From Chara braunii (taxonomy: Eukaryota > Streptophyta > Charophyceae > Charales > Characeae), in contig BFEA01000597.1 of NCBI GenBank assembly GCA_003427395.1, positions 877,388 through 898,194 of the forward strand: a DNA stretch of 20,807 nt, in the 5' to 3' direction. Shown here piece by piece: positions 1 to 8,035 of this stretch; the first letter of the stretch is position 1, and the number at the start of each line of letters is the position of its first letter. Position numbers and translations under genes: made by a program. The notes under the pieces are model-generated. The model made no database searches. It was not told where the DNA came from and saw only the letters and a program-made list of their open reading frames with translations.

Positions 1-604
1 CAAACTCCTACCACTAGGGCTATGGAGTCCTTCCCTCTAGGAGGGCTAAGGGGACCCCTTCTAGCCTCTCCTTCTACCTCACAGCCTGAGGGCTACGGCG
101 GACCACTCTCCTTGCCTTCTTCTAGCCTCTAGGCCTTCTCCCTCAGCCCTGTTACCATAGCTAGGCTCCAGGGTAGCGCCGACTCTCACTTCTTTGCTCT
201 ATTCCACTAGGACTCTCTCATGGACTCATTTTGGAAGCATGGGCTCCTCTCATGCTCAAATGAGGGTGACGGCCTGCACCTCCAGCTTAAATAGGTTGAA
301 ACTGGTGCACCGCCCAGCCCCTAGGCCTCTCCAAGTGCCCCTAGGTGGACCGAGGTACCCAAAAGGCCAAATTTTCGGTTTTGGCCTATCTGGAGGTACC
401 CGGGCCTCGTTTTGGCCAGGTACATGCAGTCCGAGTGGCTGGTACCTTCTCGGACTACCCCTTGGCCTACCCCGGCCTCTTTTCATTTCAAAAAGAGCTG
501 CCTTTTGGGGTACCACTACCCAAAATGCAGTCTTTACTGAAAATTAAGGGCCTAAAGGCCCATCTCTTGTCTTTTTCTTGATCTAGGCCTCGTTTGGGTA
601 GGCG
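1..604. other. C/T-rich stretch with no recognisable gene
   Basis: Short open frames occur on both strands, but none shows a domain or a coding pattern I recognise. The motif GGTACC recurs (near 353, 396, 441 and 509) among CT-rich text. This stretch lies just left of the LTR-like repeat. It could be internal sequence of another retroelement copy sharing that repeat, or plain flanking DNA. Confidence 0.4.
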
Positions 605-830
605 GTTGCTTTTTTCCAAGTGGCGGCACAATCTCAGCCTTGGATTTGGGTGAGATCTATGGCCCCCACTATTCCGAGCTACCCCCAAGCTCCCCTTGGC
701 CCAAATTTGAGCCTTTTACTTCAATTTTCAATGTTCTGATGTATCCGGTCCAAACCTTGGGCCAAATACTCAGTTGTGTCTTCTTCCTTTCGTTGTTTTC
801 CCTCCGTTTTGCTGCCACCTCATTCCGGAG

Positions 831-866
831 CTAGCCGTTTTGTGTCAGCCCACAAAAAACGGCTAG
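831..866. repeat. Hairpin in LTR copy 1
   Basis: CTAGCCGTTTTGTG (831-844) pairs with CACAAAAAACGGCTAG (851-866) around a 6-nt loop. The right arm has two extra A residues. Copy 2 keeps the right arm (about 6870-6885) but has lost the left arm, so this stem is not conserved. Confidence 0.6.
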
Positions 867-967
867 ATCTCCTCCTCCACAAGATCTGATCTTAGATCTA
901 TGGCCCAAAAGAAAACCGGTCAACCCACATCAACATTTTTTCTTATTTTTGCTGCTTAAATTCAAAT

Positions 968-1006
968 ATTGCAGAGATAATGCCCCAAGGGCCATATCTC
1001 TGCAAT
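968..1006. repeat. 12-bp perfect hairpin in LTR copy 1
   Basis: ATTGCAGAGATA (968-979) is the exact reverse complement of TATCTCTGCAAT (995-1006). The loop itself contains CCC and GGG that can pair. The matching site in copy 2 (6992-7018) is also a hairpin, but its strongest paired segment differs. Confidence 0.7.
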
Positions 1007-1014
1007 CCGGGATG

Positions 1015-1035
1015 CCCTCCTAGGATCTAGGAGGG
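1015..1035. repeat. 9-bp perfect hairpin in LTR copy 1
   Basis: CCCTCCTAG (1015-1023) and CTAGGAGGG (1027-1035) are exact reverse complements with a 3-nt loop. Copy 2 has CCCTCC and AGGAGGG at the equivalent place with an altered centre. Confidence 0.65.
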
Positions 1036-1418
1036 ATGAGTTCATTATTGAGACCTGCCAGTCCCTACTGCTCCAGTCCCAACCTGGCGGCACATTTTCC
1101 TCCACCCATTCCTCCTCCGTTGTCTCACCCTCCCCCTTTTTCTCCGCTTTTTCCCTCTTTTTCTCTTTTATTTCTGTTGGGACAAGTGTCCAGCAGCTAT
1201 TTCTCCTCTTTCTAGTTGTTGGACCCTACCCAAGGTCTGATTTTGCAGCCGGCATGTGGCCGTTATACCTCGGACTGCAGTAGTGGCACCCCCAAGGTCC
1301 TAGGGGGCTCCGTTTGGCTGCCGCCGCTTCCAGTTTGAGGCCCCCTTGCTCCGATTTTCTCTGGCCAGCCATTTCTTCACGTGGAGCCATCGGAACTTTG
1401 TTTTTCTTGGCCTGGCTG

Positions 1419-1512
1419 GTCCGGAATAACCCGGACTGCTGGCCGGGCCACCTCACTGCCGCTACTCCCTCTTCTCTTCCCACTTGGCACCTCCCGCTGG
1501 CGCTTGCCGCGG
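1419..1512. repeat. Two hairpins in LTR copy 1 with matching hairpins in copies 2 and 3
   Basis: GTCCGG (1419-1424) pairs with CCGGAC (1431-1436). The same position in copy 2 (7408-7427) pairs AGTCC with GGACT, and in copy 3 (8687-8706) AATCCGA with TCGGATT. Further on, 1494-1503 and 1506-1515 flank TT. They can form about 8 of 10 pairs, two of them G-U, in the same register as the perfect stems at 7493-7514 and 8771-8794. Confidence 0.5.
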
Positions 1513-1799
1513 TGGTACTTAATATTTTCGTTCGGACCCCCGGCCCAGACGGCGGCGCCTCCCTCGATATTATTTTACTTTTATTGTCATTATACCTGAT
1601 CCCGGTTCCCCTTGGGTCATCCCAGATACCCTCCGTCTTTCCCGCGTCACGCCCGCCTCTTCCATTCTGCCGACAATTCCTGTCGACGCCCGACTTCTCC
1701 CCATCCTCCTATTACTCTTAGTTCATACCGTTCCTTCGGCGTCATCTCACGACCCGTTTTTTTGTTGGGTCATCATGCGTCCCCATCGTTCAGTCGTCA

Positions 1800-2112
1800 A
1801 TTATTCCGCCGACGGCTCCCGACACTCAGTCTCGTTGGTGGCTCCCGACTTTTTGTCCCATCGGTACCTGTTTCGCCGGCGGTTCCGCTGGTACCGCAAT
1901 TTTTGCCTAGTCCCCCACGGTTCCCGTCACTAGTCCCGTGCTGGTACCACATTTCTGCCTGGTCCCACGGGGTCCCTTGCACTTTGTTCTGTCGGCACTA
2001 CGTCTTCTCTTCGTCTTACGTGGTCCTAGACACTTTGTTCCGCCAGCACCACATCGTCCCGAGGTCCCGCGTGGTTCCGGGCGCTTTGTCCCGTCGGCAC
2101 CATTCTTCCTCC
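1800..2112. repeat. Degenerate short tandem repeats in LTR copy 1
   Basis: Words like TTTGTCCC, GTCGGCAC and GGTCCCG recur at roughly 25-60 bp spacing (for example near 1850, 1980, 2030 and 2085). The equivalent part of copy 3 (8900-9080) is a clean 26-bp tandem array, so this is probably its decayed counterpart. Confidence 0.4.
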
Positions 2113-2544
2113 TGATGTTCCTGACATCTCTCCTCCTCATGGCGGTCTCCTTCCCTTGTTCCCTTTGCGTCTGCACACCGCTCCTTTTCCGGGCGCTGGT
2201 CCCAGATTAGCCTGTGGCCCCCTTGGCTCTTTTGTCGCTACGTCCTAGTGGCCCACCTGACCCGGCTACCCCTTTCTCATGCCGGCACCCAGCGTCCGAT
2301 GGGACCCTCTTGCGTCCTATGTCATCATTATTTCCTTGCGATCCTCTGTCGCCTCCCGTTTTCTTCAATTCCTACCTGGTTCATTGGTCCTAACGACTTC
2401 AAGCAGCCTCTGGATTCCTCGTGCCCGCGCCTGTGCCTTGATCCTCCCATCCTCCTTGCACCCGGTTTTCTCTGTCGTGCACAAATCGGCCATATACAGT
2501 CTCTCGAGTGGTGGGAAGTCATTCGGGGCTCACCGGTCCCGACA

Positions 2545-2560
2545 TATTCCCCCCACTCAT
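2545..2560 (-). other. Polypurine tract next to 3' LTR
   Basis: On the minus strand the sequence reads ATGAGTGGGGGGAATA, followed directly by TGTCGGGACC, the start of the LTR-like repeat. A purine run abutting a TG-starting repeat is the plus-strand primer site of LTR retroelements. Upstream of it (2579-2547) the minus strand resembles the end of a Ty3/gypsy pol frame (RDEDIAN). The same module occurs at 3940-3973. Confidence 0.65.
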
Positions 2561-2580
2561 TCGCGATGTCCTCATCGCGG

Positions 2581-2809
2581 ACCAATCCATAGTTAGTGGG
2601 ATTTTGGAGTGATAGACAGACGAAGAGGGGTGGGTTGGGGTGAGATGGTTAGTTAGCTTGCCAGGGTTCTCTTGGTCTTTTCCCGTTCTTTTCTCGGGTC
2701 TTTCTTTAAATTTCTGCCCCTTGGGGCGGGGGAGGGTATGGGGGAGTCAAGGTTCTTATTCGGCTTCTCTTTTCTCCCACAGCTTAGACCAGGTTGCTCA
2801 TTTCCATCA
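2581..2809. other. Spacer between polypurine tract and DNMT remnant, no separate gene
   Basis: One minus-strand open frame continues from the methyltransferase remnant down to 2653, but its last part is lysine- and arginine-rich (for example KKDPRKEREKTKR) and unlike any methyltransferase core. It is probably degenerate tail sequence. Confidence 0.4.
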
Positions 2810-3345
2810 TAGCTCTGCCTCTTTATCTTTCCCTCAATCGCGACACGACCTTCCTCTTCAGTCAACTGTGTATACCCAGCAGGGTAGCCCATAATTCTTT
2901 CGACTTCAGTAACATTAAGCAAACGAGACTCTCCTTGCTTCATGCACTTAACTACTGGCATGCTGACTTTATTCCCAGGGTGACAATTTGTTGTCATGAC
3001 ACAATTGGTTTTCTCATTATATGCCTTGGCATTGTTGATAACAAATTGTAGGCAAGTTTTCGGATGTGACTCAATGTCAGGCATTNTTGTCATGACACAA
3101 TTGGTTTTCTCATTATATGCCTTGGCATTGTTGATAACAAATTGTAGGCAAGTTTTCGGATGTGACTCAATGTCAGGCATTTGCTTCGGAAGGGGGATGC
3201 TCGTCCAGTACAACCATCGCCCTTTGTTGTGGTGATACCCACTTCGAATCGATGAACACAGGCACAACTTCCCCTAAGTGCTTTGTAATCTCAAATCTAT
3301 CTTCCCATTCCATGGAGGAAGCACTCTCAAGCATACAACATTCTG
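2810..3345 (-). pseudogene. DNMT3-like C5 cytosine methyltransferase, C-terminal part, frameshifted
   Basis: Intact members transfer a methyl group to cytosine in DNA. On the minus strand 3313-3218 reads MEWEDRFEITKHL, then PVFIDSKWVSPQQRA, matching the stretch after the ENV motif in DNMT3-type enzymes. Just upstream, in another frame, 3345-3334 encodes QNVV, an ENV-like motif with Glu replaced. Near 3218 the frame shifts and continues as RWLYWTSIPLPKQM, then TTNCHPGNK, MPVV, and the clear motif IX RLLNVTEVERIMGYPAGYT at 2925-2869. A possible motif X (GRAMMEMSNLV) lies in a further frame near 2815. The catalytic PC motif and the SAM-binding N-terminal half were not found. The remnant lies between two pol-end/polypurine modules, upstream of an LTR start, so it appears to be cargo of the retroelement. 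The frameshifts and the lost Glu mean this copy is dead. The DNMT3 subfamily is likelier than CMT or DRM but unproven. Confidence 0.65.
2991..3181. repeat. Exact 95-bp duplication flanking a single N (probable assembly artefact)
   Basis: 2991-3085 and 3087-3181 are identical over 95 bp, separated only by an N at 3086. In this otherwise diverged region, a perfect duplication joined by one N is what results when two overlapping contig ends are scaffolded without merging. It falls inside the methyltransferase remnant and duplicates about 31 codons of it. Confidence 0.8.
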
Positions 3346-3523
3346 ATTTCATCCAATCATCACTCTTAGAACATCCGCCAATGTTTTGCCTTTTTCGGCC
3401 TGTACAATCCACGTCTTCAATTCCCTCCCCCCGAGGCTCAGACATAGCCAAATCCACATGCATTCTTCCCGGGTTATCCTTTCCGGCTTTTCTCAGGTCC
3501 TGCCAATTCCGCATGCATATCAT
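3346..3523 (-). pseudogene. Upstream continuation of the DNMT-containing frame, unrecognised
   Basis: The minus-strand frame containing MEWEDRFEIT is open back to 3523. This part (for example RKAGKDNPGRMHVDL and CTGRKRQNIGG) does not show the expected PC catalytic motif. It may be badly diverged methyltransferase or unrelated element sequence. Confidence 0.3.
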
Positions 3524-3925
3524 CCTTTGTTCGTTCTTGCCCTTTGCTTAATTGACTTTCCATGTGCAAAGCTTGGCTCATTCGTTGTACATTTATTTTC
3601 TAGACGCCTTGTCAGGCCTCCTTCTCAAGTCCATACAAGCCAATTACTCGTCCATTTCCCATCCTGCCAGTCCTTTTCTCAGGTCCATGCAAAGTCAATC
3701 ATACCAATCTTTTCTTCCCCAGTCATTTTGCCGGGCCCTTTTCTCAAGATCACATTTATCACTTGCTCAAGTCCTTTCTGCTCTGGGCGTCCTGCCAGGC
3801 CCCCTTTTCTCAGGCCTATGCAGACTCAATCACAAGTTTCTTTCTTTCCTGGCATCTTGTTAGGCCCCCTTTTCTCAGGTCCTTGCAAAAACCAATTACA
3901 AGTCTTTTTCCATGCGTATTTATTG
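3480..3925. repeat. About 62-66-bp degenerate tandem repeat, about 5-6 units
   Basis: Each unit has CCTGCCAGGC or a variant, then CCTTTTCTCAGGTC, then CATGCA or a variant, a CAATCA-like word and a T-rich end. Clear unit starts fall near 3610, 3664, 3725, 3790 and 3855. On the minus strand the unit would encode blocks like GPEKRGPNKMPGKKETCDW. The spacing is close to 21-22 codons, but the frames are broken. Confidence 0.6.
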
Positions 3926-3939
3926 GTAGATGGCACGCC

Positions 3940-3973
3940 TTCCCCCCACTCAAAACGCAATGTCCCCATCGCG
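3940..3973 (-). other. Second pol-end/polypurine-tract module
   Basis: This matches 2547-2579 with about six differences. The minus strand reads CGCGATGGGGACATTGCG, then TTTTGAGTGGGGGGAA. In one frame that is RDGDIAF followed by a TGA stop that overlaps the purine run, a familiar arrangement at the end of Ty3/gypsy pol. No LTR start (TGTCGGGACC) follows it. It may be the original pol end with the DNMT segment added beyond it, or the end of another nested element. Confidence 0.45.
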
Positions 3974-4880
3974 CGACTGGGGTTCACTCGGAGGTAAGCA
4001 GACCTTTGGCCCGCCGACCGCAAGTCAAGGACACAAGCCCATCCACTTCACAAAAGGAGGAGTGATCAGTTCCTCCCCAGCGGACGACGCCTCATCCTTC
4101 TACCCGGTCCGACCTTTTTTCTCTTACGTGGCGAGCACCAATACCAAGGTTTCTCCTCGCGTCTGTCAGGCAGGTCCAAGCCAAGCCTGTCAAGGCCTCG
4201 TCTAGCCGTAAGAGTGTTCCTCGCGAATCGTTCCTCCCGAGTGGTGATTTTTTGGATTCCGGCCTCTTCCTTTCAAGAGAGTTGGGGCTCTCAATCAATC
4301 CGCGAGTGCAGTTACGAAGACCTCGCAATTAGTCCCGAAACGGTTGTAATGTTCCGGCAGGGCAGTGCCAATGCCCCGTGGTGGTGGCGGACTCCACCCG
4401 GTACCTCGCCCAGCCTCTCCCCTTGGACAGTGCCGCCCAACTTAGCGCGAGCAGCCGTGGTCCGATCCAAACGGCCATGCCACCCCTCTATGACATGGCG
4501 TGTGGTTGGAGAGTAGCAAAATAGACTTAGATGAGAATGGCTCTCTCGCCCATTTGACTCTCTCGCCCTTTGACGTTTAGGCGTTTAGCCGGAGGCACAG
4601 TTTGAACTCCCCGACTAGAGCTCATTGTCGGGGTTGGTTCCGGACGACCGTCACCGATCCAAGTGGTAGGTGCCTTGATCCTTTAACCCGCATCCCCTTG
4701 AAGAGGGACAGGTCGCGCTGAGACTTTTTCCCTCAAGGGATAGAGGTCTTGGGGTCGCGGTGCATGCACCGATATCCCCCTCTTGCTGAGGCCAAAGACT
4801 AGAAGAAAGGAGAAATTTCATTTCCATACGAATTCCATGGCCGGCCCGACGACCTTTCTTCCAAGTTGCTTAGGGTCCCT
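3974..4880. other. Internal retroelement sequence with no recognised domain
   Basis: If the minus-strand retroelement were complete, pol would be expected here. Open frames are short (under about 100 codons) and none shows RT, RNase H, integrase or chromodomain motifs. The block may be a highly decayed or replaced pol region. Confidence 0.35.
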
Positions 4881-4894
4881 TGTTTATGCAATGC

Positions 4895-5085
4895 AATTTC
4901 CAATACTCAATCCAATTCCAATGCTCAGTCTCCTTCCCATGCTCAATCTCAGTCCAACGCTCAATGCAATATCTCTTCTAGGGTTAAGTCCAATATCTTT
5001 TCCAAGGCTGACTCCAATATCTTTTCCAAGCTCAACTTTTTCAATGTCTTTTCCAAAGCTCAACTCTTCCAATATCATGCATCTC
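4895..5085. repeat. 18-bp and 24-bp tandem repeats
   Basis: The first half has near-18-bp units built on CAATCCAATTCCAATGCT-like words (for example GCTCAATCTCAGTCCAAC). The second half has 24-bp units built on TCCAATATCTTTTCCAAG. Both periods are multiples of three. The minus strand accordingly reads repeats such as LGKDIG and RLSIG, but no known protein matches. Confidence 0.65.
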
Positions 5086-5152
5086 AAGCAGCCATGCAAG
5101 GGGACCCCAGTGCCAATTCCAAAGAATGACCCTTGTCAGGGGCCATTCTGAA

Positions 5153-5303
5153 CAACCTGGTTAGGGTCGTTCTTTCCAATTCCAAGTCGAACAGCCTGGT
5201 TAGGGTCATTCTTATCCATTGCAATCGGACAGCCTGGTTAGGACCATCCTTATCCATTCCAATTGGGCAGCCTGGTTAGGACCATCCTTGTCCATTGCAA
5301 TGT
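5153..5303. repeat. 38-39-bp tandem repeat, four units
   Basis: Units start at 5153, 5192, 5230 and 5268 with CAGCCTGGTTAGG (CAACCTGG in the first), followed by a TCATTC/CCATCC word and TTATCCATTGCAAT or a variant. The last units are the most alike. Confidence 0.75.
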
Positions 5304-5790
5304 TAGCGCCCGAGGGGGTGGGCCTTGAGGACACGGATCCTATCTCGTCTCGGGGGTTAGAAGGCGACCATCTTCTTGGGTTTTTACGCATGCTTCTTCC
5401 TCTTCCTCATAGCATTTGTCATCCTTATGTCCATTCATACATCCGACTTAGCGTCTAGTAATCAAGTTGAGGGTTGCAACCTCAAGCAGCACTGGCCCGC
5501 TCGACCGTTCAACCATTGCAAAGGGTGTGTGTCCTCACTGTTTTCTCTTTCTCAGGTTTTCATGTGTCTTGTTGTTCTGGATTGATGTGGGACTTGTTGG
5601 ATTAGGCTCCTAGGGAAGAGTGTTCTTCACGCCTCCATAGGTCCCCTAACCTCTCCAAGGACTCGTGCAACGACTCCTTCAATCGTGGATACGCAATTCA
5701 AAAGAAAACTCTCACCATCAATTTTTCTTCCAACCTTCGATAATTCACATGCCCTTGCCCGTCTTAAAGTTAATCATCCCAGTCCCTTAC
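5304..5790. other. No recognisable gene
   Basis: Internal retroelement region with short open frames only. A hydrophobic plus-strand frame near 5376-5460 is probably chance in CT-rich sequence. Nothing else was identified. Confidence 0.35.
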
Positions 5791-6240
5791 CACAAAAAGG
5801 CTCTCATTTCTCGAAAGGATCAAGTACTTATACAAAGTAGCACTAGTCACCCATCCCTTTACTAGCATCCTTAGCCCAAAGGTAGTTACGTCGCAGTCCG
5901 TCCAAAAAAAACAAGGAGACAAAGTTCGAATGCAAAGACAACATTACAGACTCGTCTTAACTAGATCCCTCTGTTTTCCCCTTGCCTTTCCCTTAGCCAA
6001 CCCAACCATCCATTGTTCTATCCTGAGTGCACAAAAGGCTCTCGTGCCCCTCCCTGAAGAAGCAACCACTCGTACAAAGTAGCGCTGATTGCCCAGTCCT
6101 TAGTCATCTCGAGCTTAGAAAGTTATCCCATCTCAATTCATTCAAAAAGGAGCTCAAGTGCGAAGTTCAGAATGGCAGTTCCGACTGCCCAGGTACCATC
6201 CCTCCCCAATTTCTAGCTAGCCCCCATTATGCCTAATGTC
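5791..6240. repeat. Diverged direct duplication, about 239-bp offset
   Basis: 5791 onward (CACAAAAAGGCTCTC, TACAAAGTAGC, GTCACCCA, GCCCAAAGGTAG, GACAAAGTTCGAATG) aligns with 6030 onward (ACAAAAGGCTCTC, TACAAAGTAGC, TTGCCCAG, GCTTAGAAAGTTA, TGCGAAGTTCAGAATG). On the minus strand both copies read a related peptide around SATLYKYL and SATLYEWL. This suggests an ancestral coding segment in the gag region that was tandemly duplicated and then decayed. Confidence 0.5.
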
Positions 6241-6651
6241 CGCTGCCCCGCGCCGAGCCTCCCTTCTTGCTCGATCCTCCATTTCCTGCTGCATTTGTCT
6301 CTTTATTTCCTGTAACTGAAGGAGCGTCCCTTCCGGGAAGAAGGTCGTTGGGGATAAGTCCTCTCCCCTACTCAGCTTTTCCCTGCCCTTCATTGCCCAT
6401 TGGTATCGTAAGATAGCGCCCGATTGATCAAACCAATCGCTGAAGGTTTGTCCGAACTTTGCTATCCATTTGTCCTTTTCTTTCCTTGAATCCTCCTCCT
6501 TTCCTCGTTCTTCCCTGATGGGTGTTGTCACCTCATCCTCTTCTTCCCGGCTGTTGTGGTCTATGACCTCAATAGGCTCCTCCTCCTCCAACCTTTGCCT
6601 TTTCCCCGGGTTCCTCTCTTCCTCACTGCATTTTTCCATGTGGCGGCACAT
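6217..6651 (-). CDS. Gag-like acidic/basic ORF at the 5' end of the retroelement
   Basis: This is an intact 144-codon minus-strand frame. It starts next to the LTR-like repeat; its first codons (MCRHMEK) lie within the repeat edge. It then has a highly charged section (KRQRLEEEEPIEVIDH, SREEEDEV), a central part with aromatic residues (WIAKFGQTFSDWFDQSGAIL) and a charged helix (LQLQEIKRQMQQEMEDRARREA). No CCHC knuckle is present. Position after the presumed 5' LTR, charge pattern and helical content suit a Gag N-terminal segment, but there is no family-specific motif. It ends with a stop at 6217. Downstream minus-strand peptides at 6180-5790 may be its continuation after a break. The start codon is uncertain because the shared repeat edge includes the ATG. 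Confidence 0.4.
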   Translation of the reverse strand: MCRHMEKCSEEERNPGKRQRLEEEEPIEVIDHNSREEEDEVTTPIREERGKEEDSRKEKDKWIAKFGQTFSDWFDQSGAILRYQWAMKGREKLSRGEDLSPTTFFPEGTLLQLQEIKRQMQQEMEDRARREARRGAADIRHNGG

Positions 6652-6657
6652 TTTCAG

Positions 6658-6682
6658 CCTTGGATCTGGCTGAGATCCAAGG
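6658..6682. repeat. 10-bp perfect hairpin in LTR copy 2
   Basis: CCTTGGATCT (6658-6667) and AGATCCAAGG (6673-6682) are exact reverse complements with loop GGCTG. The copy 1 counterpart (about 637-664) is mismatched. Confidence 0.65.
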
Positions 6683-6991
6683 CCAGCAATAATCCGTGCT
6701 ACCCCCTAGTAGCCCTTGCTTCAATTTTGAGCCCCTAAGTCCACTTTTTCAATTTTTGGTGCATCTTGCTCTCTTTTTGGGCCAAATGCACAGTTTTGTC
6801 TCTTTCCTTCTTTTGTTTCTTTCCATTTTGGGCTGCCACCTCATTCCGGAGCTTGTTCTGAGCTGGCCCACAAAAAACGGCTAGTTCCTCTCCACCATGA
6901 GATCTGATCTCAGATCCATGGTCCAAAAGAAAACCGGCCACTTCTTTTTTGCATTTTCTCTCATTTTCTACTTTTTAATTCAGATTTTATT

Positions 6992-7018
6992 GAGATATGG
7001 CCCCAAGGGCCATATGTC
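6992..7018. repeat. Hairpin in LTR copy 2, counterpart of 968-1006
   Basis: GAGATATGGCCC and GGGCCATATGTC flank CAA and pair at 11 of 12 positions. Copy 1 pairs through the outer arms and copy 2 through the inner arms, so the fold is kept while the sequence has drifted. Confidence 0.65.
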
Positions 7019-7065
7019 TACAATCCGGATTGCCCTCCCTCATTCTAGGAGGGATGAGGTCACAG

Positions 7066-7100
7066 TTGGGACCTGCCAGTCCCTACTGTGCAGGTCCCAA
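7066..7100. repeat. 11-bp perfect hairpin in LTR copy 2
   Basis: TTGGGACCTGC (7066-7076) and GCAGGTCCCAA (7090-7100) are exact reverse complements around a 13-nt loop that contains CAGTCCCTACT. A pyrimidine tract follows (about 7110-7195), as it does after the equivalent sites in copies 1 and 3. Confidence 0.65.
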
Positions 7101-7492
7101 TAGGCCGGCACACTCTCCTCCACTCTTTTCTCCCTTTTTGTCTCATTCTCCCTCCTTTTTCTCTCATTTTTCTTTATTTTTTTTTTATTTCAGTTGTGAC
7201 AAGTGTCAAACTGCTATGCACCCTCCTTCTAGTCCCTAAGGCCTCATTCAAGGCCAGGTTCATGGCTGTTACTTTGCCGTTACATTTCGGATTCCAACAA
7301 TGGCACCCCCATGCTCCTAGAGGGCTCCACTTTGCTCCCGTTTGCCCAATTTTGAGACCTTTTTCTCATGTTGAGCCTCTTGAGGCTCTATTTTCTCATG
7401 CCCAACTAGTCCGAGATGTCTAGGACTGCTGGGCAGCCCTCCCAACACTATTATTTTGCTTTCTTTTCTCCCTATGGCTCTTCCGCTGGCCC

Positions 7493-7556
7493 CCACTAGT
7501 GCTTGCACTAGTGGTGCTGATATTTTTCACCGTCTGGATCCTTGATCTCGACGGTG
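7493..7556. repeat. Paired hairpins in LTR copy 2
   Basis: 7493-7502 (CCACTAGTGC) is an exact reverse complement of 7505-7514, with loop TT. Next to it, 7528-7540 pairs with 7544-7556 at 11 of 13 positions (CACCGTC and GATC blocks). The same two hairpins occur in the same order in copy 3 (8771-8794 and 8810-8831). Confidence 0.7.
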
Positions 7557-7814
7557 CCGTTTGCTTGCACAGATATTCCTTGTACTTACTCACAATCCCC
7601 TTGGGACATCCCAAGTCCCCGCCACTCTCCTCCATACTAGTTTCATTTTCTCGTCTCGTCGGCGGTCCCGCCGGCGCATGTCCCGTCTTCCAATTTTTAT
7701 TATTTGGATCCACTTGGCCCTCGGCAACATTCCGGACGGCGTCCCATTTTTATTTTTGGGGCCCTTTGTCCTTGGTGGTCCCATCATTTCTACATGCGTG
7801 CCGATTTTTCTAGG

Positions 7815-7966
7815 CCGTGAGATCTTATCTCACGGTTGTCGTTTACCGTCTTTACCTGCCCTATGCCGAAATCGCTCCTTTCTAGCCTTCCGGGCTTGTC
7901 GTGGCTCATTTTCCTTTAGCCTAGGCATCCCCATGCAGTCCATTGCAACTCGGACTGCAATGGGGG
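7815..7966. repeat. Two hairpins near the end of LTR copy 2
   Basis: CCGTGAGAT (7815-7823) pairs exactly with ATCTCACGG (7827-7835). CCCCATGCAGTCC (7929-7941) pairs with GGACTGCAATGGGG (7952-7965), with a single bulged base. Confidence 0.6.
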
Positions 7967-8035
7967 TCAATTCGCTAGCCTCAATGCCCCACAACTAGCC
8001 CTCACTCAAAAGAAAAAGAAACGGTCAATTCCCAA

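Larger units (their letters stand above)
605..2544 (-). mobile_element. LTR-like repeat, copy 1 (3' LTR candidate of a minus-strand retroelement)
   Basis: This segment aligns by eye, block after block, with 6640-7990 and 8000-9612. Shared blocks are the GTGGCGGCACA start, CTGCCACCTCATTCCGGAGC, CACAAAAAACGGCTAG, a CCAAGGGCCATAT hairpin, GACCTGCCAGTCCCTACT, a pyrimidine tract, ACAAGTGTC, CTCGGACTGCA, and the right end CAGTCTCTCGAGTG through CACCGGTCCCGACA. On the minus strand the right end reads TGTCGGGACCGGTGAG, and a polypurine tract sits immediately before it. That is the layout of a 3' LTR beginning with TG. The left boundary is uncertain: similarity to copy 2 ends near TTTTTCCA at about 605-617, and no clear terminal CA or target duplication was identified. 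Copies differ by many substitutions and indels, so the insertion looks old. Confidence 0.6.
6640..7990 (-). mobile_element. LTR-like repeat, copy 2
   Basis: This aligns with 617-1750 of copy 1, from GTGGCGGCACA through CATTCCGGAGCT, the hairpin around CCAAGGGCCATAT, GACCTGCCAGTCCCTACT, ACAAGTGTC and the TGCTTGCACTAGTGG region. It then continues as a GTCCCG-rich part that matches poorly. It lacks the CAGTCTCTCGAGTG...CCGACA end, which appears only after copy 3. Copies 2 and 3 together therefore look like one repeat with an internal duplication of about 1 kb, not two complete LTRs. Confidence 0.55.

Noticed and set aside
1314-2210. Several overlapping plus-strand open frames (up to 167 codons) rich in Pro, Ser, Leu and Arg
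   Set aside because: They lie in pyrimidine-rich LTR-like repeat, overlap in different frames, and are not preserved in copies 2 and 3. Low stop density explains them.
4884-5151. Repetitive ORFs on both strands
   Set aside because: They arise because the tandem units are 18 and 24 bp, multiples of three; no evidence of a real protein.
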